Source: an uncultured delta proteobacterium (GTDB lineage Bacteria > Desulfobacterota > Syntrophorhabdia > Syntrophorhabdales > Syntrophorhabdaceae). From it: a stretch of DNA of 21,781 bases. The stretch covers positions 1 to 21,781 of the forward strand of contig CAIQJW010000268.1 of the NCBI GenBank assembly GCA_903872255.1, read 5' to 3'. Positions 14,806 to 21,723 of this stretch are shown here, piece by piece (position 1 is the stretch's first letter; every line of letters starts with the position of its first letter). A program made the translations under genes and the position numbers. Below the pieces are notes generated by a model. The model was given only the letters and a program-made list of their open reading frames with translations, was not told the origin of the DNA and made no database searches.

Positions 14806-16053
14806 ATGCGAAAAATAATATTGATATTACTAGCTATGTCCCTGGTTTCCTGCAGTTATTTGCCTTTCGGCAAAAAGAAGGAAGAAGACCCGTCAAAGAC
14901 CGCCGGGAAAACTGATTCTGCGACTGCGAAAAGATCATCCCGCGCCGATGCAGAAGAGGTGAAAGAACCTCAGATGGGCGACATAAAGGTTATTGACGGG
15001 GTCGAGTATATCTATACCCGGAACCGCAAATACATGTTGACGCCGTACGAACCGCCCTATGTATGGATTCGCAAAGACCAGTATACTCCGGGCATCGGCG
15101 AAGCGCTCTCTTTCAGTGTCGGCGGAAGCGGCCCGAGCAAGAAAGAGCGGGACGACCTCGAAAAGAGGATCGCAAAGCTTGAAGAAGAGCTGAAAAAGAA
15201 AGGGATCCAGCCGGGCAATGTCTATCCGACCCAGATGGGGTACATGCCGGTCGGTCTGGGATACATGCAGGGGTTGATATCGTTCGAATATCCGTCTCCG
15301 AAAATGAAACGGCGGATAATCGTGCTTCCTGTTATAGATAACACGAACTACAAATCGGAAGGTCTGGGAGAACTGGCGACAAAGCGCATCATCTCCCGGC
15401 TTGAGAGCACCGGAACGGTCATATGCGTTGATCCCAATACACTAAATGTGCGGGGCTCCTATTTTGATGCGGCAAACGCAAGGAAAATGAACGGCGACTT
15501 CGGCATACAGGCCATCCTCAAAACGACCCTTTCCGACGTATATATCAGTTCATCGCGTATCGAAGGCAAGGACGAAAAAGAGACATCCTTTGCGATGTCA
15601 AAGCTGGCCATCGATGTCTTCAACACGGAGACAGGTCAGACAATGAGACAGCTTTCGGGCAGGAACCCGATATCCCTGTCCCGCGAAAAGGGAGACTTGA
15701 GTACGGAAAAGGCAAAGATCAAAGCGATCGATCTTGCTATTGAAATGATCGCCGAAGATGTGCTTAAGACAGTCCTTTCGTTAGACTGGCATTCCAGGAT
15801 AGCTTCCATAGAAGGCACGAAGGTCTATATTAATGCGGGAAGACTTTCCGGTCTGGAAAAGGGAAAACTCCTTGAAGTGTACGCACCGGGAGAAGAGGTG
15901 ATCGATCCAAAGACAAGGCAGCCATTAGGACGGAAAAAGGGTGCCTTCAAAGGCGAACTCGAGGTTGTTGAACTCTTTGGCGTCGATGCCAGTTGGGCCA
16001 AGATGAATACGGGGGGTAGTTTTTCTTCGAGCGATCTCGTATTTGTGAAATAA
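14806..16053 (+). CDS. CsgG/FlgT-like outer-membrane lipoprotein
   Basis: A 415-residue lipoprotein: residues 1-15 form a short signal peptide and L13-V14-S15-C16 is a good lipobox, with Ser at +2 favouring outer-membrane sorting. A Lys/Ser/Asp-rich linker follows (about 22-58). A charged coiled coil (about 111-133, SKKERDDLEKRIAKLEEELKK) leads to a CsgG/TolB-N-like domain beginning RRIIVLPVIDNTNYKSEGLGELATK (about 169-195). The last 80 residues (KVYINAGRLSGLEKGKLLEVYAPGE, DPKTRQPLGRKKG) resemble the C-terminal domain of flagellar protein FlgT. Its role may be in an envelope-spanning assembly or secretion complex; no flagellar or curli genes are nearby. The ATG at 14806 has no ribosome binding site, and the earlier in-frame start lies upstream of the promoter's transcription start. 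Confidence 0.75.
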   Translation: MRKIILILLAMSLVSCSYLPFGKKKEEDPSKTAGKTDSATAKRSSRADAEEVKEPQMGDIKVIDGVEYIYTRNRKYMLTPYEPPYVWIRKDQYTPGIGEALSFSVGGSGPSKKERDDLEKRIAKLEEELKKKGIQPGNVYPTQMGYMPVGLGYMQGLISFEYPSPKMKRRIIVLPVIDNTNYKSEGLGELATKRIISRLESTGTVICVDPNTLNVRGSYFDAANARKMNGDFGIQAILKTTLSDVYISSSRIEGKDEKETSFAMSKLAIDVFNTETGQTMRQLSGRNPISLSREKGDLSTEKAKIKAIDLAIEMIAEDVLKTVLSLDWHSRIASIEGTKVYINAGRLSGLEKGKLLEVYAPGEEVIDPKTRQPLGRKKGAFKGELEVVELFGVDASWAKMNTGGSFSSSDLVFVK

Positions 16054-16057
16054 GATA

Positions 16058-16090
16058 GGTTCCTGGTTATCGGTAATAGGTTATAATGGG
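16058..16090 (+). repeat. Degenerate GGTTAT/GGTAAT-type intergenic repeat
   Basis: The stretch GGTTCCTGGTTATCGGTAAT and its continuation GGTTATAATGGG is built from short words (GGTTAT, GGTAATAGG, AATGGG) shared with 7829-7886 and, on the other strand, 17615-17656. It lies between the lipoprotein stop codon and its terminator hairpin. Confidence 0.4.
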
Positions 16091-16120
16091 CCGCAAATCG
16101 CGGCCCATTTTGTTTATCGA
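16085..16120 (+). terminator. Intrinsic terminator of the lipoprotein gene
   Basis: A perfect 10-bp stem, AATGGGCCGC (16085-16094) and GCGGCCCATT (16100-16109), with loop AAATC, is followed by TTGTTTAT. The stem is GC-rich at its centre. The opposite strand has no T-run, so it primarily serves the rightward transcript, though it also separates the convergent isochorismatase gene. Confidence 0.88.
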
Positions 16121-16143
16121 AATAATTCCGTTTTTCGGTTTGT

Positions 16144-16704
16144 CTATTTCACAAGAGGGAGTACGGATTTAAATTCATCCGTGCCGGCTTCAATGAGGAT
16201 TTCGTAAATAAACATCTCGGCAGAACTGATGACGGCGCCGGCATCGCGCATACGTGCCAGGGCGACCGCCTTGTTGGCGGGAGACCGCGATGAGACCGCA
16301 TCAGAAATAACATGGACGTTATGAGCGGATGAGGCCCATATTGCGGTCTGCGCGACACATATGTGTGATTCGACCCCGGTCAGAACGACAGTCTTTCTCC
16401 CCGTACCACTCACTATGTCCGAGAATTCGGAATTCAGGAAGCAGTTGAAATGGATCTTTTCTATCGGCTTGAAATCATTCACCGACTCCCGGACCGCGCA
16501 AAGGGTCGGTCCCAGCTTTTTCTGCTCGGTGAAAACGACCGGTATTCCCGTTATGCCGCAGAATTCTACCAGTCGTGCCGTATTGAGGATAACCTCGTCC
16601 TTGTCATGAATGACAGGCATCAGTTTTTCCTGTACGTCTATGACGATCAGGATACAATCCTCCCTTTTTCTGAGCTGTTGAGCAGCGTTATAGTTATGCG
16701 GCAT
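16144..16704 (-). CDS. Isochorismatase-family cysteine hydrolase
   Basis: A soluble alpha/beta hydrolase of about 186 residues. The catalytic triad of the family is visible: Asp in IVIDVQEKL, Lys in IEKIHFNCF and Cys in LTGVESHICVAQTA. The nicotinamidase metal motif DxHxxH is absent, so it belongs with the YcaC/ISOC-like hydrolases of unclear substrate, not with PncA. I place the start at the ATG (16704), with GGGTG at good spacing; a GTG at 16713 adds three residues. It is downstream of the TIR-like gene (66-base gap) and probably on the same transcript. It could be unrelated housekeeping or part of the accessory cluster. Confidence 0.82.
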   Translation of the reverse strand: MPHNYNAAQQLRKREDCILIVIDVQEKLMPVIHDKDEVILNTARLVEFCGITGIPVVFTEQKKLGPTLCAVRESVNDFKPIEKIHFNCFLNSEFSDIVSGTGRKTVVLTGVESHICVAQTAIWASSAHNVHVISDAVSSRSPANKAVALARMRDAGAVISSAEMFIYEILIEAGTDEFKSVLPLVK

Positions 16705-16769
16705 ACGTTTCACCCGGCTTTCGGTACAAAATAACCGCGAAAGGCCGTCCGGTTTTTTCTACGGCAATA

Positions 16770-17546
16770 TTAACAGAGCCGTACAACATGTACCTCGGCT
16801 TCTTCCGTCTGGGCGTAGGGGCCGAAGAGAAGCCTGTCGGGCATCCCCTGGACGCGGACGTAGTACGACATTCCTGGCTCAAGCTTGTTCTGGATGGCCC
16901 ATGCGGTGAACTCATCCTCGCCGAGCTGTATCTTGAGCCCCTTCTGGGCATATTCGAGGACGGCCCGCTCGGGCACACCGTTCGAGGGCCCGACGCCGTG
17001 AAAATCGATCTCTGCCCCGTGCACGCCGAACATTGCGCCCTGCCATTCCACGGAGGACGGCCCCGCCTCGAGCCACAGTCCGATGCCGGGAAGGCCATGA
17101 ACGTTAAGACGATACTCCTTTTCTATCTTCTTAAGGGGTGTATTGGCGAGGGAAACCGCTTTTACGCCGAGAGAGGCGCTGGACGAGGGGATGATCTCGG
17201 CACCCTTGAGCAGGGTCGGCATCTCGAACCCGGCGGGGAGATCGGCTGCCGGGGCAAATATGACCGGGAAGGACTCGCCTTTCGACGCGTAGACCTTCAT
17301 GGCCAGAAGTGAGAGGCCATAGGCCAGGGAAGTCTTTTTCAGGTCCTCATTATCCCCGGCGATGATCCACAGGGCGGTATCTGCCTTGAGCAGTTCCTCT
17401 GCCGCCGCCTGCCAGGCCATGTTTTTGATATCGTCCACCCAGAAATGACCATCAGTGGCGAGACCGTACTTTTTCAGTGAGCCCATAAGGCCCGCTATCT
17501 TTGCCTCGTCTTTCGCAAGCGCTGTAATCCAAACCCTTTTACTCAT
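16770..17546 (-). CDS. Unknown protein with TIR-like N-terminal domain
   Basis: A 258-residue protein that I do not recognise as a named family. Residues 3-105 have the TIR/flavodoxin-like alternation: strand KRVWITAL, helix DEAKIAGLMGSLKKYGL, strand HFWVDD, a helix with W45 and E50/E51 (AWQAAAEELLKAD), strand TALWIIAG, then helix and strand FPVIFAP. This is how TIR-type proteins read, with E50 or E51 near the place of the NADase glutamate, but the match is by eye only. Residues about 140-258 form a second, strand-rich domain with several Gly-Pro turns (VHGLPGIGLWLEAGPSS, GPSNGVPER) and a terminal Cys. GGAGGG precedes the ATG. It has its own promoter, separate from the PAAR-like/fusion-enzyme genes upstream. 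Confidence 0.6.
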   Translation of the reverse strand: MSKRVWITALAKDEAKIAGLMGSLKKYGLATDGHFWVDDIKNMAWQAAAEELLKADTALWIIAGDNEDLKKTSLAYGLSLLAMKVYASKGESFPVIFAPAADLPAGFEMPTLLKGAEIIPSSSASLGVKAVSLANTPLKKIEKEYRLNVHGLPGIGLWLEAGPSSVEWQGAMFGVHGAEIDFHGVGPSNGVPERAVLEYAQKGLKIQLGEDEFTAWAIQNKLEPGMSYYVRVQGMPDRLLFGPYAQTEEAEVHVVRLC

Positions 17547-17584
17547 TCTTCCCTCCGGAAATTTCAGACATCCTGATATAGAAC

Positions 17585-17612
17585 ACTATACAATTCTCAC
17601 ATTTAAAGTCAA
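17585..17612 (-). promoter_or_regulatory. Promoter for the TIR-like/isochorismatase pair
   Basis: On the - strand TTGACT (17607-17612) and TATAGT (17585-17590), each one mismatch from consensus, are spaced by 16 bases. The predicted start near 17578 gives a leader of about 30 bases containing the GGAGGG ribosome binding site. This promoter means the pair can be expressed independently of the upstream secretion-type genes. Confidence 0.6.
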
Positions 17613-17614
17613 TT

Positions 17615-17656
17615 CCTGTTACCCCCATTGCCTATCGCCTGTTGCCCATAGCCAGG
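17615..17656 (-). repeat. Degenerate GGCAAT/GGTAAC-type intergenic repeat
   Basis: Read on the - strand, CCTGGCTATGGGCAACAGG followed by CGATAGGCAATGGGGGTAACAGG is a series of near-repeats of about eight to nine bases, related to the words at 7829-7886 and 16058-16090. It lies directly after the stop of the glycosyltransferase-radical SAM gene and before the next promoter, where a transcript end would be expected. No strong hairpin with a T-run is seen. Confidence 0.4.
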
Positions 17657-17661
17657 TTTTT

Positions 17662-19530
17662 CTATTCCCAGACGGCCATCGAACATTTCCTGCATATCTC
17701 CAGGAACGACTTTTCGATCGCGTCAACGTGACCTTCGGAGAGCCACACCTCCCGCAATGAATTACTTTCAAGATCCCCGAAGGCATAATCGAAATAATAG
17801 TCATTGCAGCACAGTATTGCTTTCCCGAGGGCATTGACGTGAAGCCACCCAAAGTGGCGGCCGTCGATCCCGGTGAAAGTGTTTGCACATCCAACTATCC
17901 GGGCCTTTCCGGAACATTTGCGCTCGATCTCGTCCTGGTTGGAAAGGACGCCCCTGTCGTGGAGCATCCCGGCCCTGTCAGAAAGGTTATGGATCATGCG
18001 GACGTCGACCGAAGGGAACATGCGCCGCGCGATCCCTGCCTGTTTTTCCGCTTCTTCCGGGTCCGGTTCGTTGAGATGGATGGACACGCCGCCGAGCTTT
18101 TTTACGGCATATTCAATGTTGTCCATCGTGCGGTGGAATCTGGCGTTCTTCGACGCCGTTTTCGCGCCGTTTTCGCCGACAGTGTTTTCTATCCACCTGT
18201 CCCGCTCAAAAGCGCTTATGTTGATGCACACCTGCCCGCCGATGACGTCGTCGTATTCGGCTACGAGATCCACCTTCTTCCGGACAAGGGCAATCCCGTT
18301 TGTGAGGATCATGCTCCTTAAACCGTATCTTCTGAGCACTTCGAGCATCTGAGCAAGGTGCCTGTAAAGAAGGATCTCGTTGTAATGGGCCGTGTAAATG
18401 AAGTCAAACCCTGGGGCAACGAGGCCGCCGCCGTCCCTCTCCCGGCAGAGATCGGCTATTATCTTCTCGAAAAGCCCTATCGGCATGTGCCGCCTTGCAT
18501 CCACGGGCTGCGGGTCGTATCGTACCGGGCAGTACCAGCATTTGACGTTGCAGTAGGAAAAAGGGTCGATCTGGGCGGTCCCTATTTTGCCCGAGGAGAG
18601 CTTCGACCGTATTCCTTCCCGCCCGGACAAGAGCGGCGGCGCGTCAGCGTCCCTGACGGTGCGGTTCTTGAAATCAACGCTTGCGGCCAATTCGTACTCT
18701 TTGAGCGACCTTAAGGTCCCCAGGCCGTAAGGCCCAAGGTCGGGGGCCTCGCCGGAACCCATGAGCAGGCTTCGCATACGGTTCTTTGCCGTAATCGACC
18801 TGTTCCCCCAATCGCCATGGTCGTCCCAGTGCTTGCGGTCGGGCTTGCGCAGGTAGTAATGGTAGACGATGGGATAGTGGCAATGGTAGATGTCGTAGCC
18901 ATGGGTATAAGCCCTGACCGCGTAGGAGATCTCTTCGCCCTCGAAATAGAGGTCGGGGTCGATGAGGACGTCCCGGTAAAGGTCGCCTATACTGAAGAGG
19001 AAGGCCGCCGAGATGGAATATCCGGGACTGAAACGTTCCCGGGGAGGATGGGAGAGAATCGACGCTTTCAGCTGGATGGAGCCTGCTTCGTTGAAGGGGC
19101 CCAACTTGTAGGTAAGGTAACGCTGCGGCAGATTCTGGTCGTCCTCGGGGTCGTAGGAGGGCATGAGGTTGCTGATGATAACCTTCCTGTTCGCTCTTTG
19201 CTGGAGGTGCGTGATCCCGTCGATGCAGATGAGGTCCCAGCCGTGCACGAACCGCATATGGCTATCTATCTGCAGGACGTAGTCCTCGCCGGCATACAGC
19301 TTTTGCGCCTCGTGGCGCGCCCAGCAGGCCCCGCGTGATTTCCTGTAATCGGTGTCGATCACCTTGCATTGACGGTCGTAGAGCTGTTCGAAGAAATCGT
19401 GATTATCGTGCTGCCAGTTAATGCCGAAGACGAGCCTCCCGGGGTGGGCCGCTTTGGCAAGGCAATCCGTGATGGTCCTGTCGAGCTCGTTGTCCCTGTA
19501 GCTGGCGATGCTGACGAAGATGCTTTCCAT
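17662..19530 (-). CDS. GT60-like glycosyltransferase fused to a radical SAM/SPASM enzyme
   Basis: A 622-residue two-enzyme fusion. Residues about 1-250 match the Skp1-type GlcNAc-transferase (GT60) pattern: IFVSIASYRDNEL, then GACWARHEAQKLYAGEDYVLQ with the metal-binding D89-S90-H91, HGWD, and FEGEEISYAVRAYTHGYD near 196-213. Known members add GlcNAc to hydroxyproline of eukaryotic Skp1. Residues about 315-500 are a radical SAM domain with C327-x3-C331-x2-C334 (FSYCNVKCWYCPVRY). The end carries SPASM-like cysteines C574/C575 and C613/C616 for auxiliary iron-sulfur clusters, typical of peptide- and protein-modifying enzymes. The ATG directly follows the PAAR-like stop (TAGATG), so translation is coupled. 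A role in modifying a secreted protein, perhaps the PAAR-like tip, is inference. Confidence 0.82.
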   Translation of the reverse strand: MESIFVSIASYRDNELDRTITDCLAKAAHPGRLVFGINWQHDNHDFFEQLYDRQCKVIDTDYRKSRGACWARHEAQKLYAGEDYVLQIDSHMRFVHGWDLICIDGITHLQQRANRKVIISNLMPSYDPEDDQNLPQRYLTYKLGPFNEAGSIQLKASILSHPPRERFSPGYSISAAFLFSIGDLYRDVLIDPDLYFEGEEISYAVRAYTHGYDIYHCHYPIVYHYYLRKPDRKHWDDHGDWGNRSITAKNRMRSLLMGSGEAPDLGPYGLGTLRSLKEYELAASVDFKNRTVRDADAPPLLSGREGIRSKLSSGKIGTAQIDPFSYCNVKCWYCPVRYDPQPVDARRHMPIGLFEKIIADLCRERDGGGLVAPGFDFIYTAHYNEILLYRHLAQMLEVLRRYGLRSMILTNGIALVRKKVDLVAEYDDVIGGQVCINISAFERDRWIENTVGENGAKTASKNARFHRTMDNIEYAVKKLGGVSIHLNEPDPEEAEKQAGIARRMFPSVDVRMIHNLSDRAGMLHDRGVLSNQDEIERKCSGKARIVGCANTFTGIDGRHFGWLHVNALGKAILCCNDYYFDYAFGDLESNSLREVWLSEGHVDAIEKSFLEICRKCSMAVWE

Positions 19531-19935
19531 CTACCCCAGGACGAGGACGATCACCTGGCTTGGAGCAAGACTTACGCCGGGAGCGTTCATGGAGAGGCCG
19601 TTATGTCCCGTCATGCTCGTCATCCTCTGGGCGGGGGTGCCTCCTTTGAAGACGGTAAAACTTCCGAGGATGAATTCCGTGGGTCCCATGACGAGGCCTG
19701 AGGCAACGCCGAGATTTACCCCCATATTGTCGCCGTTGCTTATTGTGCCCATGGACATCTGGTTAAGCGACGGCATGCCGTCACAAAGGACGGTAAGCGC
19801 CGATGTTGCGGGGTTCGTGGTAGCCCCGGTGCTAATGTTCGGGTACGGGATCGGTATGGGCCCTACCGGAGTGGGTGTCAGGCAGACGTCGGGAAAACCC
19901 ATGTTCATCCCGCCGCCCATTGTGTTCTGGAACAT
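19531..19935 (-). CDS. DUF4150 PAAR-like protein
   Basis: A 134-residue PAAR-like protein of the DUF4150 type, which caps type VI secretion spikes or carries effectors. Family hallmarks are the start MFQNTMGGGMNMGFPDVCLTP, the proline run TPVGPIPIPYPNIS (20-35), NGDNMGVNLGVASGLVMGP (67-85), FTVFKGGTPAQRMTSM and the end APSQVIVLVLG. It has no C-terminal toxin, so it would be a bare tip. It is unusually rich in Met and small residues. AAGGAGG (19941-19947) lies upstream. It starts 13 bases after the DUF3540 stop and its own stop abuts the fusion enzyme's ATG, so these genes form one operon. Confidence 0.87.
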   Translation of the reverse strand: MFQNTMGGGMNMGFPDVCLTPTPVGPIPIPYPNISTGATTNPATSALTVLCDGMPSLNQMSMGTISNGDNMGVNLGVASGLVMGPTEFILGSFTVFKGGTPAQRMTSMTGHNGLSMNAPGVSLAPSQVIVLVLG

Positions 19936-19948
19936 TGTAACCTCCTTG

Positions 19949-20578
19949 CTAACCGAGATGTATCTGCTCGGCGTCTATCTTTACGTGCCCCTCGGCGATG
20001 TGCATCGTGTTCTTCGTGTGCATGGTCAGGGTGCCGTCGACGATCATCCTTGTGGAGGCCGACTGGATCTCCTCATGTTCCTCCACATACCGGTAAGAGC
20101 TCGTGAACCTCTGCACCGCCCGCCGGACGATGGAATCGAGGGAATCGGCGACGATCCGTATCCGGGCGATGTTGTTCTCCACGAGATTCCCGAAGAAGGA
20201 GCTCTTCTCCAGCGTGACCCGTCCTTCTTGAGCGGTGAGCTCGAAGTCCTTCGATGCGAGGGATATCGTCTCGTCGCTTGTGATGGACATGGAGCCGTCG
20301 CGCACGTTGAGGTTCACGTCGCCGTCAAAGACAAGTTCGGTCTTCCTTCGGGTTTCTTCCGCCCTCTCAATGATTGACAGTATATAGCAGCCGCCATCGT
20401 AGAGCGAAAGGATAACCACGTCGCCCGGCTCGGGGGCGACGAGGCAGCTCACGGCGACACGGGCATTGAAGAGCCCGCGGTCGCAGTTGACGGCAAAGCC
20501 ATCGCCGGTGCGCCCGGCTACAAGACCGTACTCGAGCGTTGGCTGTAGGATTTCCATGTTTTGTGCTGCTACTTTCAT
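19949..20578 (-). CDS. DUF3540 protein (type VI secretion-associated)
   Basis: A 209-residue protein with the DUF3540 layout. The N-terminal third (about 20-70) looks like an OB-fold of the phage-baseplate gpV/VgrG type: FAVNCDRGLFNARVAVS, then APEPGDVVILSLYDGGCYILSIIER. A strand-repeat region follows (LVFDGDVNLNVRDG, SMSITSDETISLASKD, FELTAQEGRVTLE), then a helical segment around 145-180 and a final beta section (TRMIVDGTLTMHTKNTMHIAEGHVKIDAEQIHLG) like a needle. It may therefore be a spike component or adaptor. ATG 20578 is chosen because GGGAGG (20584-20589) sits five bases before it; the frame extends 11 codons upstream without such a site. It lies between the pentapeptide and PAAR-like genes. 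Confidence 0.85.
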   Translation of the reverse strand: MKVAAQNMEILQPTLEYGLVAGRTGDGFAVNCDRGLFNARVAVSCLVAPEPGDVVILSLYDGGCYILSIIERAEETRRKTELVFDGDVNLNVRDGSMSITSDETISLASKDFELTAQEGRVTLEKSSFFGNLVENNIARIRIVADSLDSIVRRAVQRFTSSYRYVEEHEEIQSASTRMIVDGTLTMHTKNTMHIAEGHVKIDAEQIHLG

Positions 20579-20648
20579 TTTAACCTCCCGACAATCGACT
20601 ATAAAAACCACACATCTTATTTAAATACTGCATATAACACCAATGATA

Positions 20649-21689
20649 TCATCCCTCCGCCTCTGCCAGATCGGGATCCGTCCCGTAGGCGGAACTTCGT
20701 GACGACTTGTCCCAGATGGTATGCTCCTCGACAATCCGGTGCAGTTTTGCCCTCGTCAATGTAGCCGACGTGAAGTCCGCCGCCGTGAGGTCGGCGTGGG
20801 AGAAATCGGCGAAGGTCGCGTTGACGTCGATGAACTTCGCCCCCCGGCAAAAGGCCTTCGTGAAGAGCGCCTGCTCGCAGTTGCATTCGGACAGGTCGGC
20901 GAGGTTCAGGTTCGCCCCCTCGAAACAGGATTGGACGAAATAGGACCTCTTGAGGCTTACACCGGAGAGATTCGTTCCCATGAAGACGGTGCGCTCCCCC
21001 TTCACGTTCTCCAGAATCGCCCCCGTCATGTCGGCGTTCATAAAGTTGGACTGGGTGATCTCGGCGTTGGTGAAATCACACCCTTTCATGTCCGCCCCTC
21101 CCGCCTGGGCCATGATGAAGGTAGCGCCCCGGAAGTCCTGGTCCGCGAGGGAACAGCCGCGGAGGAAGGTCTTGAATATCCGTGCCCCTTTGAAGGCCGC
21201 CCCCTCCATGTCCGTCTCAACGAAGATGGACTTGAAGAGGTTTGCCCCCGTAAGGTTCGCCCCCTTCATGGACGACCGGTGAACGACCGCCCGGGAGATG
21301 TCGGCGCCGGAAAGGTCGACACCGTCGAGCCTGGCGTTGTCCATCACGGCCTGGGTGAGGTCCGCCCCCTTGAGTATGGCGCCCGAGAGGTCGGCACCAT
21401 TGAGAACGGCCTTCCGGAGGTTTGCCTGGGAGAGTATTGCGCCGGAGAGGTTTATGCGCAGCCATATGACCCCTTCCAGACTCGCCCCCTCCATGTTGGC
21501 CCCTTCAAAGGCGCACCCCGTGAAGCCCGTGCGGATGATCTTCGCCCCCCTGAGGTCCGCCCCTTTGAAAGAGACGCCCTCGAAACGGGCACCCGACAGA
21601 TCCTGGCCCGCGAGGTTCATTCCCGCGAGGTCGACGTTCTCGATCGTGTCATCGCGCGCAATGGCTTCGAAGAGTTCTTCCCGCGTCAT
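20649..21689 (-). CDS. Pentapeptide-repeat protein of the DUF2169/DUF3540/PAAR-like neighbourhood
   Basis: A 346-residue protein made almost entirely of A(D/N)LXX pentapeptide repeats from about residue 18 to 325 (VDLAGMNLAGQDLSGARFEG and on), predicting a long right-handed quadrilateral beta-helix. The first 15 residues (MTREELFEAIARDDT) and a 25-residue hydrophilic tail are not repeats. Proteins like this accompany type VI secretion DUF2169, DUF3540 and PAAR-like genes, sometimes fused to DUF2169; their function is not established. I use ATG 21689 because GGAAG is seven bases upstream; a GTG at 21716 would add nine residues. The start codon lies four bases after the upstream gene's stop and within a 16-base direct repeat, suggesting a recent split of a fusion gene. 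Confidence 0.85.
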   Translation of the reverse strand: MTREELFEAIARDDTIENVDLAGMNLAGQDLSGARFEGVSFKGADLRGAKIIRTGFTGCAFEGANMEGASLEGVIWLRINLSGAILSQANLRKAVLNGADLSGAILKGADLTQAVMDNARLDGVDLSGADISRAVVHRSSMKGANLTGANLFKSIFVETDMEGAAFKGARIFKTFLRGCSLADQDFRGATFIMAQAGGADMKGCDFTNAEITQSNFMNADMTGAILENVKGERTVFMGTNLSGVSLKRSYFVQSCFEGANLNLADLSECNCEQALFTKAFCRGAKFIDVNATFADFSHADLTAADFTSATLTRAKLHRIVEEHTIWDKSSRSSAYGTDPDLAEAEG

Positions 21690-21723
21690 GTCGTCACTTC
21701 CGTCCCCTGTCGTCACTTCCGTC
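21689..21723. repeat. 16-base direct repeat with three-base spacer at a gene junction
   Basis: TGTCGTCACTTCCGTC occurs at 21689-21704 and again at 21708-21723, separated by CCC. On the - strand both copies read DGSDD, the first in the edge gene's frame and the second in the pentapeptide gene's frame. The 19-base offset shifts the frame, ends the edge gene with TGA (21694-21696) and supplies the GGAAG before the next ATG. Confidence 0.85.

Noticed and set aside
16144..17546. NAD-consumption pair: TIR NADase with a nicotinamidase
   Set aside because: The isochorismatase-family protein lacks the nicotinamidase DxHxxH metal motif, so a nicotinamide link is not supported.
19508..20377. 289-codon + strand open frame
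   Set aside because: It is antisense to the PAAR-like and DUF3540 genes, both recognised by family motifs and with good ribosome binding sites.
20700..21680. Regular short DNA repeats that could suggest CRISPR or a satellite
   Set aside because: The roughly 15-base periodicity is the codon signature of pentapeptide repeats; units are degenerate, with no constant spacers.
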